Shown in pieces: positions 1-7,765 of a stretch of 64,000 nucleotides of DNA (the first letter of the stretch is position 1; each line of letters opens with the position of its first letter). This stretch comes from SG8-41 sp035649495 (lineage in GTDB: Bacteria; Pseudomonadota; Gammaproteobacteria; Burkholderiales; SG8-41), in assembly GCA_035649495.1 (NCBI GenBank), contig DASRJL010000108.1:13280-77279 (forward strand), in the 5' to 3' direction. The notes under the pieces are model-generated. The model was not told the origin of the DNA. It was given only the letters and a program-made list of their open reading frames with translations, and did not search any database. The position numbers and the translations under genes were made by a program.

Positions 1-375
1 CACGTTTCCGACGCGAGGCTGAAGAAGGACATCGCCCCCATCGAAGGCGCGCTCGAGCGGATTCTGGGCCTGCGCGGCGTGAGTTTCGCATGGCGTGAGC
101 CGGAGAAGCACGGGGCGTCGCCTGGCCGCTACATGGGTATGGTCGCGCAGGAAGTCGAGCGCGTCTTTCCGGACTGGGTCAGGGACACGCCCGCCGGCGT
201 GAAGACGCTGAACCCCGTGGGCTTCGAAGCGCTCGCCGTCGAGGCGCTGCGCGAGCTGAGCGCGAAATGCGAGCGGCTGGAGGAGGAGATCGCAAGGCTG
301 AAGAAACGCGGCAGACGCGCCGCCGAGCCCCGGGACGGGGACGTGCCCCCGCGGGGGAAGTCCCCGAAAAAGTAG
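1..375 (+). CDS. Tail-fibre/fibre protein C-terminus with peptidase S74 intramolecular chaperone domain (5' end outside window)
   Basis: The reading frame is open from base 1, so only the last 124 codons are present; the GTG at 79 is internal. The fragment begins with the S74 autoprocessing signature SDARLKKDI, in which Ser (codon 3) and Lys (codon 8) are five residues apart as in the catalytic Ser/Lys pair of endosialidase-type chaperones (family knowledge). It continues with the typical YMGMVAQEVERVFPDWV and a GFEALAVEALREL helix, then a short coiled coil and a basic tail. Such domains trimerise phage and contractile-injection-system fibres and then cleave themselves off. The neighbours downstream (tape-measure-like, AAA+ ATPase, DUF4157 protein) match an eCIS locus, so this is probably the receptor-binding fibre (Afp13 position). 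Confidence 0.8.
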   Translation, partial: HVSDARLKKDIAPIEGALERILGLRGVSFAWREPEKHGASPGRYMGMVAQEVERVFPDWVRDTPAGVKTLNPVGFEALAVEALRELSAKCERLEEEIARLKKRGRRAAEPRDGDVPPRGKSPKK

Positions 376-390
376 CCGCGAGCCGCCGAC

Positions 391-1884
391 GTGTCGGGTC
401 ATCTGACGATTCGCCGCATCCGATCGGAGTATCGCGTCGCGCGGGACACCGCCGACCCGTTGCGCATCCGCGACGCGTGCGACGCCGCCTTGCGGCAGCA
501 CCTTCCGCCCGTCCTGAGGTCGGCCTTCGGACGCTGGTGCGACGGCGACGACGAAAGCGTCTGGCTGGTGCGACGCCTGGATATCGACCTCGCGATCGGC
601 GCGGACTGGAAGAGCGACCAGCTCTCGGGCGCATTCACGGCCCGGATCGCACGCGGGCTCGCGCGCGTGCTCGTCGGCGACGGCGACGGAATCAATGCGA
701 TCCGCTTTGCCGGGCCCGCGACGCACCTCGCCCGCTTCCTCGCCGATGCGGCCACCGGCGACGCGTGGAGCCGCTGGTACTACGGGAGGTTCGAGGGCCT
801 AAGCGCGCTCTGCACGTCCGCGGCCCTGCGCACCGCGCTCCTCGAGGACCCGCGGATCGGATTGAGCGCGATGCAGCGCCTCTCCGACCCGGAGATCGCG
901 CGCGTGGTCACGGCGATGTCGGCGCACGACCGCGGCGTCGTCCTCGACCGGTTCGCCGAGGTGACCGCCGGGGCCGAGGCGAGCTCCTTCGGTGAGAGCG
1001 TGCGGACTGCCTGGTCGCGTTGCGCGTCGGCGTTTCCGGATCCGCTCGGACGCGCCCTCGCAGTGTTCGTCCGTGCGCAATGCGCCGGGTGCGGCGGTCC
1101 GGCGCTGCGCTCGGCAATCGATGGGCTGAGCACCGCGCGGGTCCTCACGCCGCCCGAGCCTCACGCGGCGCACCGCGAGATGCTCGAGAAGATTTTCACC
1201 GCTCGAGAGACGGACGTATCCGCCCCAGATTGGACCGCGTCGACTCCGTACGGCGGCGTTTTCTTCCTTCTGCCGCAGCTGGATGAACTTCCCCTCGAGG
1301 ACTGGCTCGAGTCCTGGCCCGCGCCGGCGGGCGCCGCGCCGGGTAGCGCGATGCGGCTCCTCGTCGCGGCGAAATGCCTGGGCGCGGGAAGCGCCCAAGT
1401 CGCATTTCACGACGCGGTTCTGCGGGCGCTGCTCCACATCGGACCCGATTTCACGCTCGCCTCGGCGGGCGCATGGCTGCGGCGCGTCGGCCCGGAGCGC
1501 CGGCGCTCGCTGCTGCGAGCCGCGAAGGCCGAAGCCAAGATGGAACGCGTCGACCTGCGCTCGCCCGCGGAAGAGCGCGCACGGCTCGCGTTCCCACCCC
1601 ATGTCCGAATCGCGCGAGCCTGGGACGACGCGCTGTACGCGATCGCGCAGCTCGCCCTTCGCCGGTTCGCGCGACGCCTGCCGGGTTTCGCCAGATCAGG
1701 CTTTGTGCATCTCCACCGCAACTTCCTGGATGCCGTCGCGACGCTGGAGGCAGAATTCGAGCGGCTCGTCGCGCGCGTGGCGCGGCCGCCGCTCTACCTC
1801 GTGCTCAATCTCACGGGCATGACGCGCACCAGCTACACCATACGCGGCGAACCCCGGCCGATCGCGGTGTTCGCGCAGGAATGA
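391..1884 (+). CDS. Putative eCIS tape-measure-like / CIS-associated protein
   Basis: A 497-residue protein with a GTG start 15 bp after the fibre stop codon. The first ~100 residues (a basic start, then an WLVRRLDIDLAIG segment followed by helices) resemble the N-terminal region of contractile injection system tape-measure proteins, whose family signature is a rL-x-lDL strand after two helices (recalled, not searched). The remainder is mostly helical with no enzyme motif, signal peptide or membrane segment. Its position between the fibre gene and the AAA+ gene is that of Afp14 in the Serratia Afp/PVC order. It could instead be an eCIS-specific accessory protein; the family call is inference from position and a weak pattern. 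Confidence 0.5.
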   Translation: MSGHLTIRRIRSEYRVARDTADPLRIRDACDAALRQHLPPVLRSAFGRWCDGDDESVWLVRRLDIDLAIGADWKSDQLSGAFTARIARGLARVLVGDGDGINAIRFAGPATHLARFLADAATGDAWSRWYYGRFEGLSALCTSAALRTALLEDPRIGLSAMQRLSDPEIARVVTAMSAHDRGVVLDRFAEVTAGAEASSFGESVRTAWSRCASAFPDPLGRALAVFVRAQCAGCGGPALRSAIDGLSTARVLTPPEPHAAHREMLEKIFTARETDVSAPDWTASTPYGGVFFLLPQLDELPLEDWLESWPAPAGAAPGSAMRLLVAAKCLGAGSAQVAFHDAVLRALLHIGPDFTLASAGAWLRRVGPERRRSLLRAAKAEAKMERVDLRSPAEERARLAFPPHVRIARAWDDALYAIAQLALRRFARRLPGFARSGFVHLHRNFLDAVATLEAEFERLVARVARPPLYLVLNLTGMTRTSYTIRGEPRPIAVFAQE

Positions 1885-1885
1885 A

Positions 1886-4006
1886 ATGAGCCATCCCCTT
1901 TCGAGCCAGCTCTCGCGCCTCGACGCGCTGCTCGAGCGCGAGATCCTGCGCCTGCGCGCGCGCTACCAGTTGTCGCTCGACGAGTTTCGCGGACTTTACG
2001 TGAGCGACGAGCAGGTCGACCGCCTGCTGGTGCAGACGCGCGATCCGCCGCCGCCAGCCGAGCACGCCGCGGCAGCCCCCGCGGCCGGTGCGCGCTCCGC
2101 GTGCGCACCGTGGCGGCGTATCGCCGAAGCCTTCGGTCTGTCGCCGCTCGACGAAGACGTGCTGCTGCTCGCGGCCGCTCCCGAGTTCGATCTCAAGTAC
2201 GAAACGCTCTACGCCTACCTCAACAACGACGTAACGCGCAAATGGCCGACGGCCGACCTGGCGCAGCGCGTGCTGAAGGATCAGGCGGAAGTGCTGCGTG
2301 CGCTCGCGCCCGGTGCGCCGCTGCTTGAGCACAGCCTGCTCGAACGCGTCGACCCTCCTGCGGCGCGGCCGGGACTACTGAATTCCGGTTTCGTTCTGTG
2401 TCCCGCGGTCGCGGCCTATCTGCGCGGCGTCGCACCGGTCGACCCGCGCTTTGCCGCCGCCATCCGACGACGGCTACCCGGCCTTTCGTGGGCGCAGTTG
2501 CCGTTTCAAGGAGAACGCGTCGCCACGCTGCAACGCCTGTCGTTGCTCGCCCAAAGCGAACGGCAGAGCGCAGTCCTGCTGTTCGTCGGGCCGCCCGGCT
2601 CCGGCCGTGCGGCGACGGTGGAAGCGCTTGCCGGCGAGCTCGGCCTGCCCGTGTGCCGGCTCGACTTGTCCGTGGCGATGCATGGCGGGAATTCACTCGG
2701 CGAATTGCCGGCATCGCTGGCGCTCCAGCTCCGTCTGGAGCCGGCGCTCCTGCATATCGAAGGACTGGAAGCGCTGAGCCGCGACGACGGCCGGCCGAAT
2801 CCGGCGGCAACGGAGCTCGCGGGCATGCTGCGCGACCTGCGCGTGCCGATCGTGATCAGCGCACGCCCCGAGGAGACCTGGGCGCACGCCCTCGGAGGCC
2901 GCCGAGCAGTCGAGATCCGCTTCGGCGAGCACGACTACCGCGGGCGCGTTGCGTTGTGGCAGAAGCTGCTCGCCGACGCCCGCGTCGAGCTGCAAGCGCC
3001 GGAGGTGCACATTCTGTCCGACCGATTCGCGCTCAGCGCCGGACAGATGCGCGACGCGATCGCCACCGCGCGGGATCTCAGCGTGCTCGAGGCACGCGAG
3101 GGCGCGCTCGATGCGTCGATGCTCGCCGCCGCCGCCCGGCTGGGATCGGACCAGGCGCTCGGGCGGCTCGCGGTGAAAATGGAGTGCCGGCATTCCTGGG
3201 ACGACCTCGTCCTGTCGCCTTTCACCCTCTCGCGCCTGAAGGAAATGGTGGCCGCCATTCGCTATCGCCACGTCGTATACAGCGAGTGGGGCTTCGGCGC
3301 GCGCGCCGCGGCCGCCACGAACGTCAAGGCCCTCTTCACGGGCCCGTCCGGGGTGGGCAAGAGCACCTGCGCCGGCGTGATCGCTCGCGAGCTGGGCCTC
3401 AATCTGTACCGCATCGACCTCTCGGGCGTGGTGAGCAAGTACATCGGCGAGACCGAGAAGAACCTCGACCGGATCTTCCGCGCCGCGCGCTCGGCCAACG
3501 CCATCATCCTGCTCGACGAAGCGGAGGCCATCCTCGGCAAGAGATCCGAAGTAAAGGACGCCCACGACCGCTACGCCAACATCGAAGTCGCCTACCTCCT
3601 GCAGAAACTCGAAGAGCACGACGGGGTCGTGATCCTCACGACCAACCTGCGGCGCAACATCGACGACGCGTTCAACCGGCGCATGCAGTTCGTGATCGAC
3701 TTCCCGCGCCCGAACGAGACGGAGCGCGAAGCGCTGTGGCGGCTGATGTTCCCGCCGCAGTCGCCGCTCGATGGTGACATAGACTTTCGCTTCCTCGCCA
3801 GGCAATTCGACCTCGCCGGCGGCGACATTCGCAACATCGCCCTCGACGCCGCCTTCCTCGCCGCGCAGGACGGCCTCGTCATCAACATGCACTGCGTCGT
3901 CAAAGCCATGGCGCGCCAGCTCGCCAAGCAGGGGAAGACAGCCACTGCGGCGGAGTTCAAGCATTACCAGCGGTTGTTGACAGCGCGGGGAGATTGCGGG
4001 TTTTGA
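1886..4006 (+). CDS. eCIS-associated tandem AAA+ ATPase (Afp15-like)
   Basis: A 706-residue protein starting at ATG 1886, one base after the previous stop, with AGGA six bases upstream. It has two AAA modules. The first (about residues 230-390) has a degenerate P-loop, GPPGSGRA, lacking the Walker A lysine, and LLHIEGLEAL in place of a DE Walker B. The second (about 480-660) is complete: GPSGVGKST, ILLDEAEAI, sensor-1 LTTN, and the FNRRMQF arginine-finger region. AAA+ ATPases of this type are core genes of extracellular contractile injection systems and are thought to act in assembly or effector loading. A cytosolic location is expected. The tandem arrangement suggests hexamer assembly with only one active ring. 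Confidence 0.85.
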   Translation: MSHPLSSQLSRLDALLEREILRLRARYQLSLDEFRGLYVSDEQVDRLLVQTRDPPPPAEHAAAAPAAGARSACAPWRRIAEAFGLSPLDEDVLLLAAAPEFDLKYETLYAYLNNDVTRKWPTADLAQRVLKDQAEVLRALAPGAPLLEHSLLERVDPPAARPGLLNSGFVLCPAVAAYLRGVAPVDPRFAAAIRRRLPGLSWAQLPFQGERVATLQRLSLLAQSERQSAVLLFVGPPGSGRAATVEALAGELGLPVCRLDLSVAMHGGNSLGELPASLALQLRLEPALLHIEGLEALSRDDGRPNPAATELAGMLRDLRVPIVISARPEETWAHALGGRRAVEIRFGEHDYRGRVALWQKLLADARVELQAPEVHILSDRFALSAGQMRDAIATARDLSVLEAREGALDASMLAAAARLGSDQALGRLAVKMECRHSWDDLVLSPFTLSRLKEMVAAIRYRHVVYSEWGFGARAAAATNVKALFTGPSGVGKSTCAGVIARELGLNLYRIDLSGVVSKYIGETEKNLDRIFRAARSANAIILLDEAEAILGKRSEVKDAHDRYANIEVAYLLQKLEEHDGVVILTTNLRRNIDDAFNRRMQFVIDFPRPNETEREALWRLMFPPQSPLDGDIDFRFLARQFDLAGGDIRNIALDAAFLAAQDGLVINMHCVVKAMARQLAKQGKTATAAEFKHYQRLLTARGDCGF

Positions 4007-4066
4007 ACCGATGGGCTACCAGACGGCAACTCGCATGAAAAACACGACGGCCGCCGGACGCTTGAC

Positions 4067-7000
4067 ATGAGCATCAGTCAAGCAAAGGTTGCCGCGAAGG
4101 CCGATTCAGGTCACAAGGGACTTGACCGTGGGCGGAATACCCGAAGCTCAGATACGTTGCGACCCGCTGGTGATATCGGGACCGGATTGGCGGCTACGGC
4201 GGGAAATCTTGCGGTTCAGCACCTCTTCCGTGCCGGCATCGTCAAGGCGAAACTCGCCATAAGCCAACCGGATGATCCGGAGGAGCAGGATGCGGATCGC
4301 GTGGCCGACCGGGTCATGCGCATGGAAGAATCCGGATCCATAAGCTCGGCGGGCGGCGTGACCCACCGTAAGTGCGCGGCCTGCGAGGCCGGCGGAGCGA
4401 CTTGCCCCAAATGCGAAGAAGACGAAAAGGTCCAGCGCAAGCAGGCATCCGGTCATGCCGCATATACGGGCCCGACGATGCGTTCGCAGATCGCGGCACT
4501 GCGAGGCGGCGGGCACCCGATGCCGCCGTCGGTGCGGACATTCTTCGAGCCGCGCTTCGGACGGGACTTTGGAGGAGTGCGCCTGCATGCCGATGAACGC
4601 GCGGCGGAATCGGCGCGGGCAATTCAGGCAAGGGCCTTTACCGTCGGCCAGGATATTGCGTTCGGCGCGGGCGAGTACGCTCCGGAGACCAGCGAGGGGC
4701 GCAGGTTGCTAGCGCACGAGCTCACGCACGTCCTGCAGGAGCCGGGCGCCGGTGTCGTCCGTCGGCAGTTTGTCTTCCCGGGCCAGTCGCTATGGAATGA
4801 AGAGGACGGCGAGCCGTCCGCCGAATCGCTCTACGACCACTCCTTCGGTGCTCTATACGCCAATATCGACCAGCGCGCGACACACATGGCGCAACACCTG
4901 GCGAAGTACGTCGCCACGCACCCCGACCCGTTTGCGTTCATTCAGACCGCCTTTAAGAACACACCGCCCAAGTACGAGGACAACGTCGCGGCGGCCTTCG
5001 TCGAGATGCTCAGCGAAATCCAGCTGGTTGTATTCGCGCAGACCGATGCCGGTCGGGCCGTGCTGGACATGTTGTACGAGGCGATGATCACCGGCGATGT
5101 CTCCGACTTCGAGCGGCTGCAGGCAGCCCGCATCGAGCAGTTCGGCCTGGCTGGGGCTCGCGCTCGCCAGGGGCTTCCGGAGGTGTTCTACCAGGCGGAA
5201 GCTTCCCCGAAACAACTGGTGGAGCAGTTCGTGAGGCTCGTTGCGTTAAGGAAGCAGGACGTTGCGGTGAGCTTGTTGGCCCGCCACCTGCGCAGGGATC
5301 TCGATAAGCGCGCAGACGCGTATACGTTCATTCCCAAAGTATTCGAGGAACTTCCGCCGCGTCTCGAAGACAACGTGGCAGTCCAACTTGCCTCGATGAT
5401 CGACAATGCGACGCTCGATCGAATTGCCACAGCGGAGGAAGGAAGGCGCCTGCTTGATGTCTTGTACGAGGCCCTGATTACCGGGGATGTCAACGCGTTC
5501 GAGCGGTATGAAGCGACGGAACGCATCCTCAAGGCGAGGAATACGGCCACCCCGTTCGAGGCCTTTGCGGAGTACCAAACGCGCCGGCGCATCTTCCCCG
5601 TCAAATACCAGAAGTTCCTGCGCAATTGCTACGCGCCCCCGTCCGCGAAGCGGTTGCCCGACGGCCAGATCAGGGTGTGGTACAGCACGGTACGCATCTG
5701 GCAATGCTCCGAGTTCCGGGACGACATCAATACGCTAGGCGTTCCGGACACCCAGCTGACCAGGGCCGGTATCGTTCTCAAGCCGGATGAGATCGTGAGC
5801 GTCCGCTTATACGACGAGGATAAACAGGTCCTCGATGTGCCGGCGATCGCGTTGCTCGACTATGCGAACGAAAGCAAGAACAGGACGCTCTCACTCGCCG
5901 GCCGGGCTTTCCTGGCGGGTCTCACATTGCCCCTTGGCGGCTTGCCGGAAGCAGGCCTGGCGCGCACTCTGGCGATCGTCGATCGCGTAGCATGGGGCAT
6001 TTCTGCAGTCTCGGCGCTGGTCAACGACAATCGCGACTGGATCGCCAAACTCCCATTTGGCAAGGAGTTCCTGAACGCCGTCGATACCGTCAACAGCATC
6101 GCCGGCTACTACGGATGGGCGAGACTGGGCGTCGCTGGCGCTCAGTACGCTGCGAGCAAGTTGCGCCCAGCCTGGCAGAGCTGGCGCGCCGAGGTTCCGA
6201 AATTGCGCTCGAAGCATCCCGATGCCCAGACTATCGATAACCAGCTCCAGCAAACCGTAGCCGATCTCGAACAGGCTGCAGCCCGAGCGCTTGCCGTCGT
6301 TCCTCCGCGCCCGCCCGCCAACGCGAACGTTCTGCCGCCCGCCAACGCGAATGCTCCTGTGCCCCCCTCGTCCGGTGGGGGCGCACGCCCGACAGGCCCC
6401 TACACGGGGGGTGCTGCGGCACCCGATCTCCGGGCCTACACACCCCCGGCTCCCGCGGCGCCGGCACCGAAGCCTGCTGTGGCGACCGTCCCGCGAACGG
6501 CTCCCGCGGTAGCCACTGCTCCTACTCCAGCTCCGGCACCGCAACCCGCGCCCGCCGCGACCCCGGAACCGAGTCCGGCGCCCACTCCTACACCAGCTCC
6601 GACACCGAGGTTCGTTCCTCTCCCAGCCCCGTCGCCGCAGCCCGGATCGGACACGCCCAAGAGGAGAGTTATCGAAAACCCGCTCACGACCGCCACCGCC
6701 AAGACCGTCCCTCACCTCACTTCCAACCTCAACCAAACCAGCTACGACCAGGCGACCCTGACACTGCTCGACGGGTCGAACGCCACGGTAGGCAAGAACA
6801 TGATCACTCGGTATCTCACGAATGAAAAAACCGGCGGAGGTCCGCCCGACGGCCAGGACCTTCTCTACGGCTTCCGCAAGCTACCCACGAAAGCCGCCTT
6901 TGGCGGATCCGGCTACAAGGCGACCCAGGTGTATATCAAGGGACACTTACTCAACGAAGGTCTGGGCGGAGTGGGTCAGCCACGTAACCTTTTCCCCATT

Positions 7001-7321
7001 ACAGGTCAGGCCAATAAGGATCATGAACTCGGGGCGGAAGAAGACGTCAAGCAGTTGGTACGTCGTACCGACCCTATAGTGGTGATGTATCGTGTCCACG
7101 TCACTGACCAGGATCCGCAGGCAATCGACGTGAGGGGCGATGGCGGATGCACCTATCAGTACATCGACGCCGTGTTCACCTGCGCATACGCTACATACAG
7201 ACTATATAGCGACTATAGCGTGGAGCAGAATCCAGCCGCTACTCAAGTCGTGACGTCCACCTTCGACACGAGTGGTTTCATCAGCGGCGTGACGAACAAA
7301 AGGTGTCCACAGGAGCCCTAG
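4067..7321 (+). CDS. DUF4157-containing eCIS effector candidate with C-terminal putative His-Me-finger nuclease domain
   Basis: A 1084-residue protein. In order: a polar N-terminus; a paired-cysteine motif CxxC-x6-CxxC (Cys103, 106, 113, 116); a DUF4157 domain (about 135-230) with RRLLAHELTHVLQ, HExxH at 217-221; two related helical repeats (about 265-350 and 391-480); a hydrophobic Gly/Ala-rich stretch (about 605-650); a Pro/Ala-rich linker (about 755-865); and a C-terminal domain with YIKGHLLNEGLGG-x5-NLFPITGQAN (His960, Asn974, Asn983). That motif resembles DNA/RNA non-specific endonuclease toxin domains (GHL...GG...NLvP...N). DUF4157 commonly marks eCIS-associated cargo or processing proteins. 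No immunity-like ORF follows. Delivery to other cells and nuclease activity are inference. Confidence 0.7.
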   Translation: MSISQAKVAAKADSGHKGLDRGRNTRSSDTLRPAGDIGTGLAATAGNLAVQHLFRAGIVKAKLAISQPDDPEEQDADRVADRVMRMEESGSISSAGGVTHRKCAACEAGGATCPKCEEDEKVQRKQASGHAAYTGPTMRSQIAALRGGGHPMPPSVRTFFEPRFGRDFGGVRLHADERAAESARAIQARAFTVGQDIAFGAGEYAPETSEGRRLLAHELTHVLQEPGAGVVRRQFVFPGQSLWNEEDGEPSAESLYDHSFGALYANIDQRATHMAQHLAKYVATHPDPFAFIQTAFKNTPPKYEDNVAAAFVEMLSEIQLVVFAQTDAGRAVLDMLYEAMITGDVSDFERLQAARIEQFGLAGARARQGLPEVFYQAEASPKQLVEQFVRLVALRKQDVAVSLLARHLRRDLDKRADAYTFIPKVFEELPPRLEDNVAVQLASMIDNATLDRIATAEEGRRLLDVLYEALITGDVNAFERYEATERILKARNTATPFEAFAEYQTRRRIFPVKYQKFLRNCYAPPSAKRLPDGQIRVWYSTVRIWQCSEFRDDINTLGVPDTQLTRAGIVLKPDEIVSVRLYDEDKQVLDVPAIALLDYANESKNRTLSLAGRAFLAGLTLPLGGLPEAGLARTLAIVDRVAWGISAVSALVNDNRDWIAKLPFGKEFLNAVDTVNSIAGYYGWARLGVAGAQYAASKLRPAWQSWRAEVPKLRSKHPDAQTIDNQLQQTVADLEQAAARALAVVPPRPPANANVLPPANANAPVPPSSGGGARPTGPYTGGAAAPDLRAYTPPAPAAPAPKPAVATVPRTAPAVATAPTPAPAPQPAPAATPEPSPAPTPTPAPTPRFVPLPAPSPQPGSDTPKRRVIENPLTTATAKTVPHLTSNLNQTSYDQATLTLLDGSNATVGKNMITRYLTNEKTGGGPPDGQDLLYGFRKLPTKAAFGGSGYKATQVYIKGHLLNEGLGGVGQPRNLFPITGQANKDHELGAEEDVKQLVRRTDPIVVMYRVHVTDQDPQAIDVRGDGGCTYQYIDAVFTCAYATYRLYSDYSVEQNPAATQVVTSTFDTSGFISGVTNKRCPQEP

Positions 7322-7403
7322 TCGTGTTCCTCACGCACGCGAGCACGATCACGCCCGCCCAGGCCCGCTTTCGCCGTCGCCTGGCGGCAGGGGTCGCGTG
7401 GAT

Positions 7404-7477
7404 TGGAGGCGGGGGTCGGAATCGAACCGGCGTACACGGCTTTGCAGGCCGCTGCATGACCACTCTGCCACCCCGCC
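7404..7477 (-). tRNA. tRNA-Cys (anticodon GCA)
   Basis: Read on the minus strand the 74-nt sequence folds into a cloverleaf: 7-bp acceptor stem GGCGGGG/CCCCGCC, U discriminator, encoded CCA (7404-7406), and anticodon arm GGCCT-GCA-AAGCC. The T loop is TTCGATT; the T stem has one apparent C-A mismatch. It lies downstream of tRNA-Gly and pgsA, the order seen in uvrC-pgsA-glyW-cysT of enterobacteria (established synteny). Confidence 0.95.
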
Positions 7478-7569
7478 GTTGAAATTGGGAAGCCGCATCT
7501 TTCTCCAGGGATACGGCCCTGATGTCGGAATACGAGGGGGTTTCCCCTCTGCTGTGTGTCGGACACTCC

Positions 7570-7600
7570 AAAAAAGGAAAACGGCCCGTGGCCGTTTTCC
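7570..7600 (-). terminator. Rho-independent terminator between tRNA-Gly and tRNA-Cys
   Basis: A perfect 11-bp stem (arms 7576-7586 and 7590-7600, GGAAAACGGCC) with a 3-base loop is followed on the minus strand by six T (7570-7575). It starts 9 bases after the tRNA-Gly 3' end. The tRNA-Cys gene lies beyond it, so tRNA-Cys needs readthrough or its own promoter; I see no convincing promoter in 7478-7569, which otherwise holds only a small GAGGGG/CCCCTC palindrome. Confidence 0.85.
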
Positions 7601-7608
7601 TGGGAATC

Positions 7609-7684
7609 TGGAGCGGGAAACGAGGCTCGAACTCGCGACCTCAACCTTGGCAAGGTTGCGCTCTACCAACTGAGCTATTCCCGC
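7609..7684 (-). tRNA. tRNA-Gly (anticodon GCC)
   Basis: The 76-nt minus-strand sequence has a 7-bp acceptor stem (GCGGGAA/TTCCCGC), D arm GCTC-AGTTGGTAGA-GCGC, anticodon arm AACCTT-GCC-AAGGTT, T loop TTCGAGC, U discriminator and encoded CCA. It is downstream of pgsA, followed by its own terminator and then tRNA-Cys. Confidence 0.97.
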
Positions 7685-7734
7685 GCGCCTCAAGAGGCGG
7701 AGAAACATCCTCTCACTCCCTTGAGTGGAAAGGA

Positions 7735-7765
7735 ATTATAGGCCAGCGCCCCCCGCTCAGGCAAC
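7735..7765 (-). promoter_or_regulatory. Candidate sigma-70 promoter for tRNA-Gly
   Basis: On the minus strand a perfect TATAAT (7735-7740) is preceded at 19 bp by TTGCCT (7760-7765), which overlaps the 3' end of pgsA. Transcription would start near 7728, giving a ~44 nt leader before the tRNA. The -10 is perfect; the -35 and spacing are weak. Confidence 0.5.

Noticed and set aside
4035..4070. Mini-ORF overlapping the DUF4157 start by ATGA
   Set aside because: Eleven codons with no ribosome-binding site; likely chance, unlike the doubly overlapped fabZ/lpxA case.
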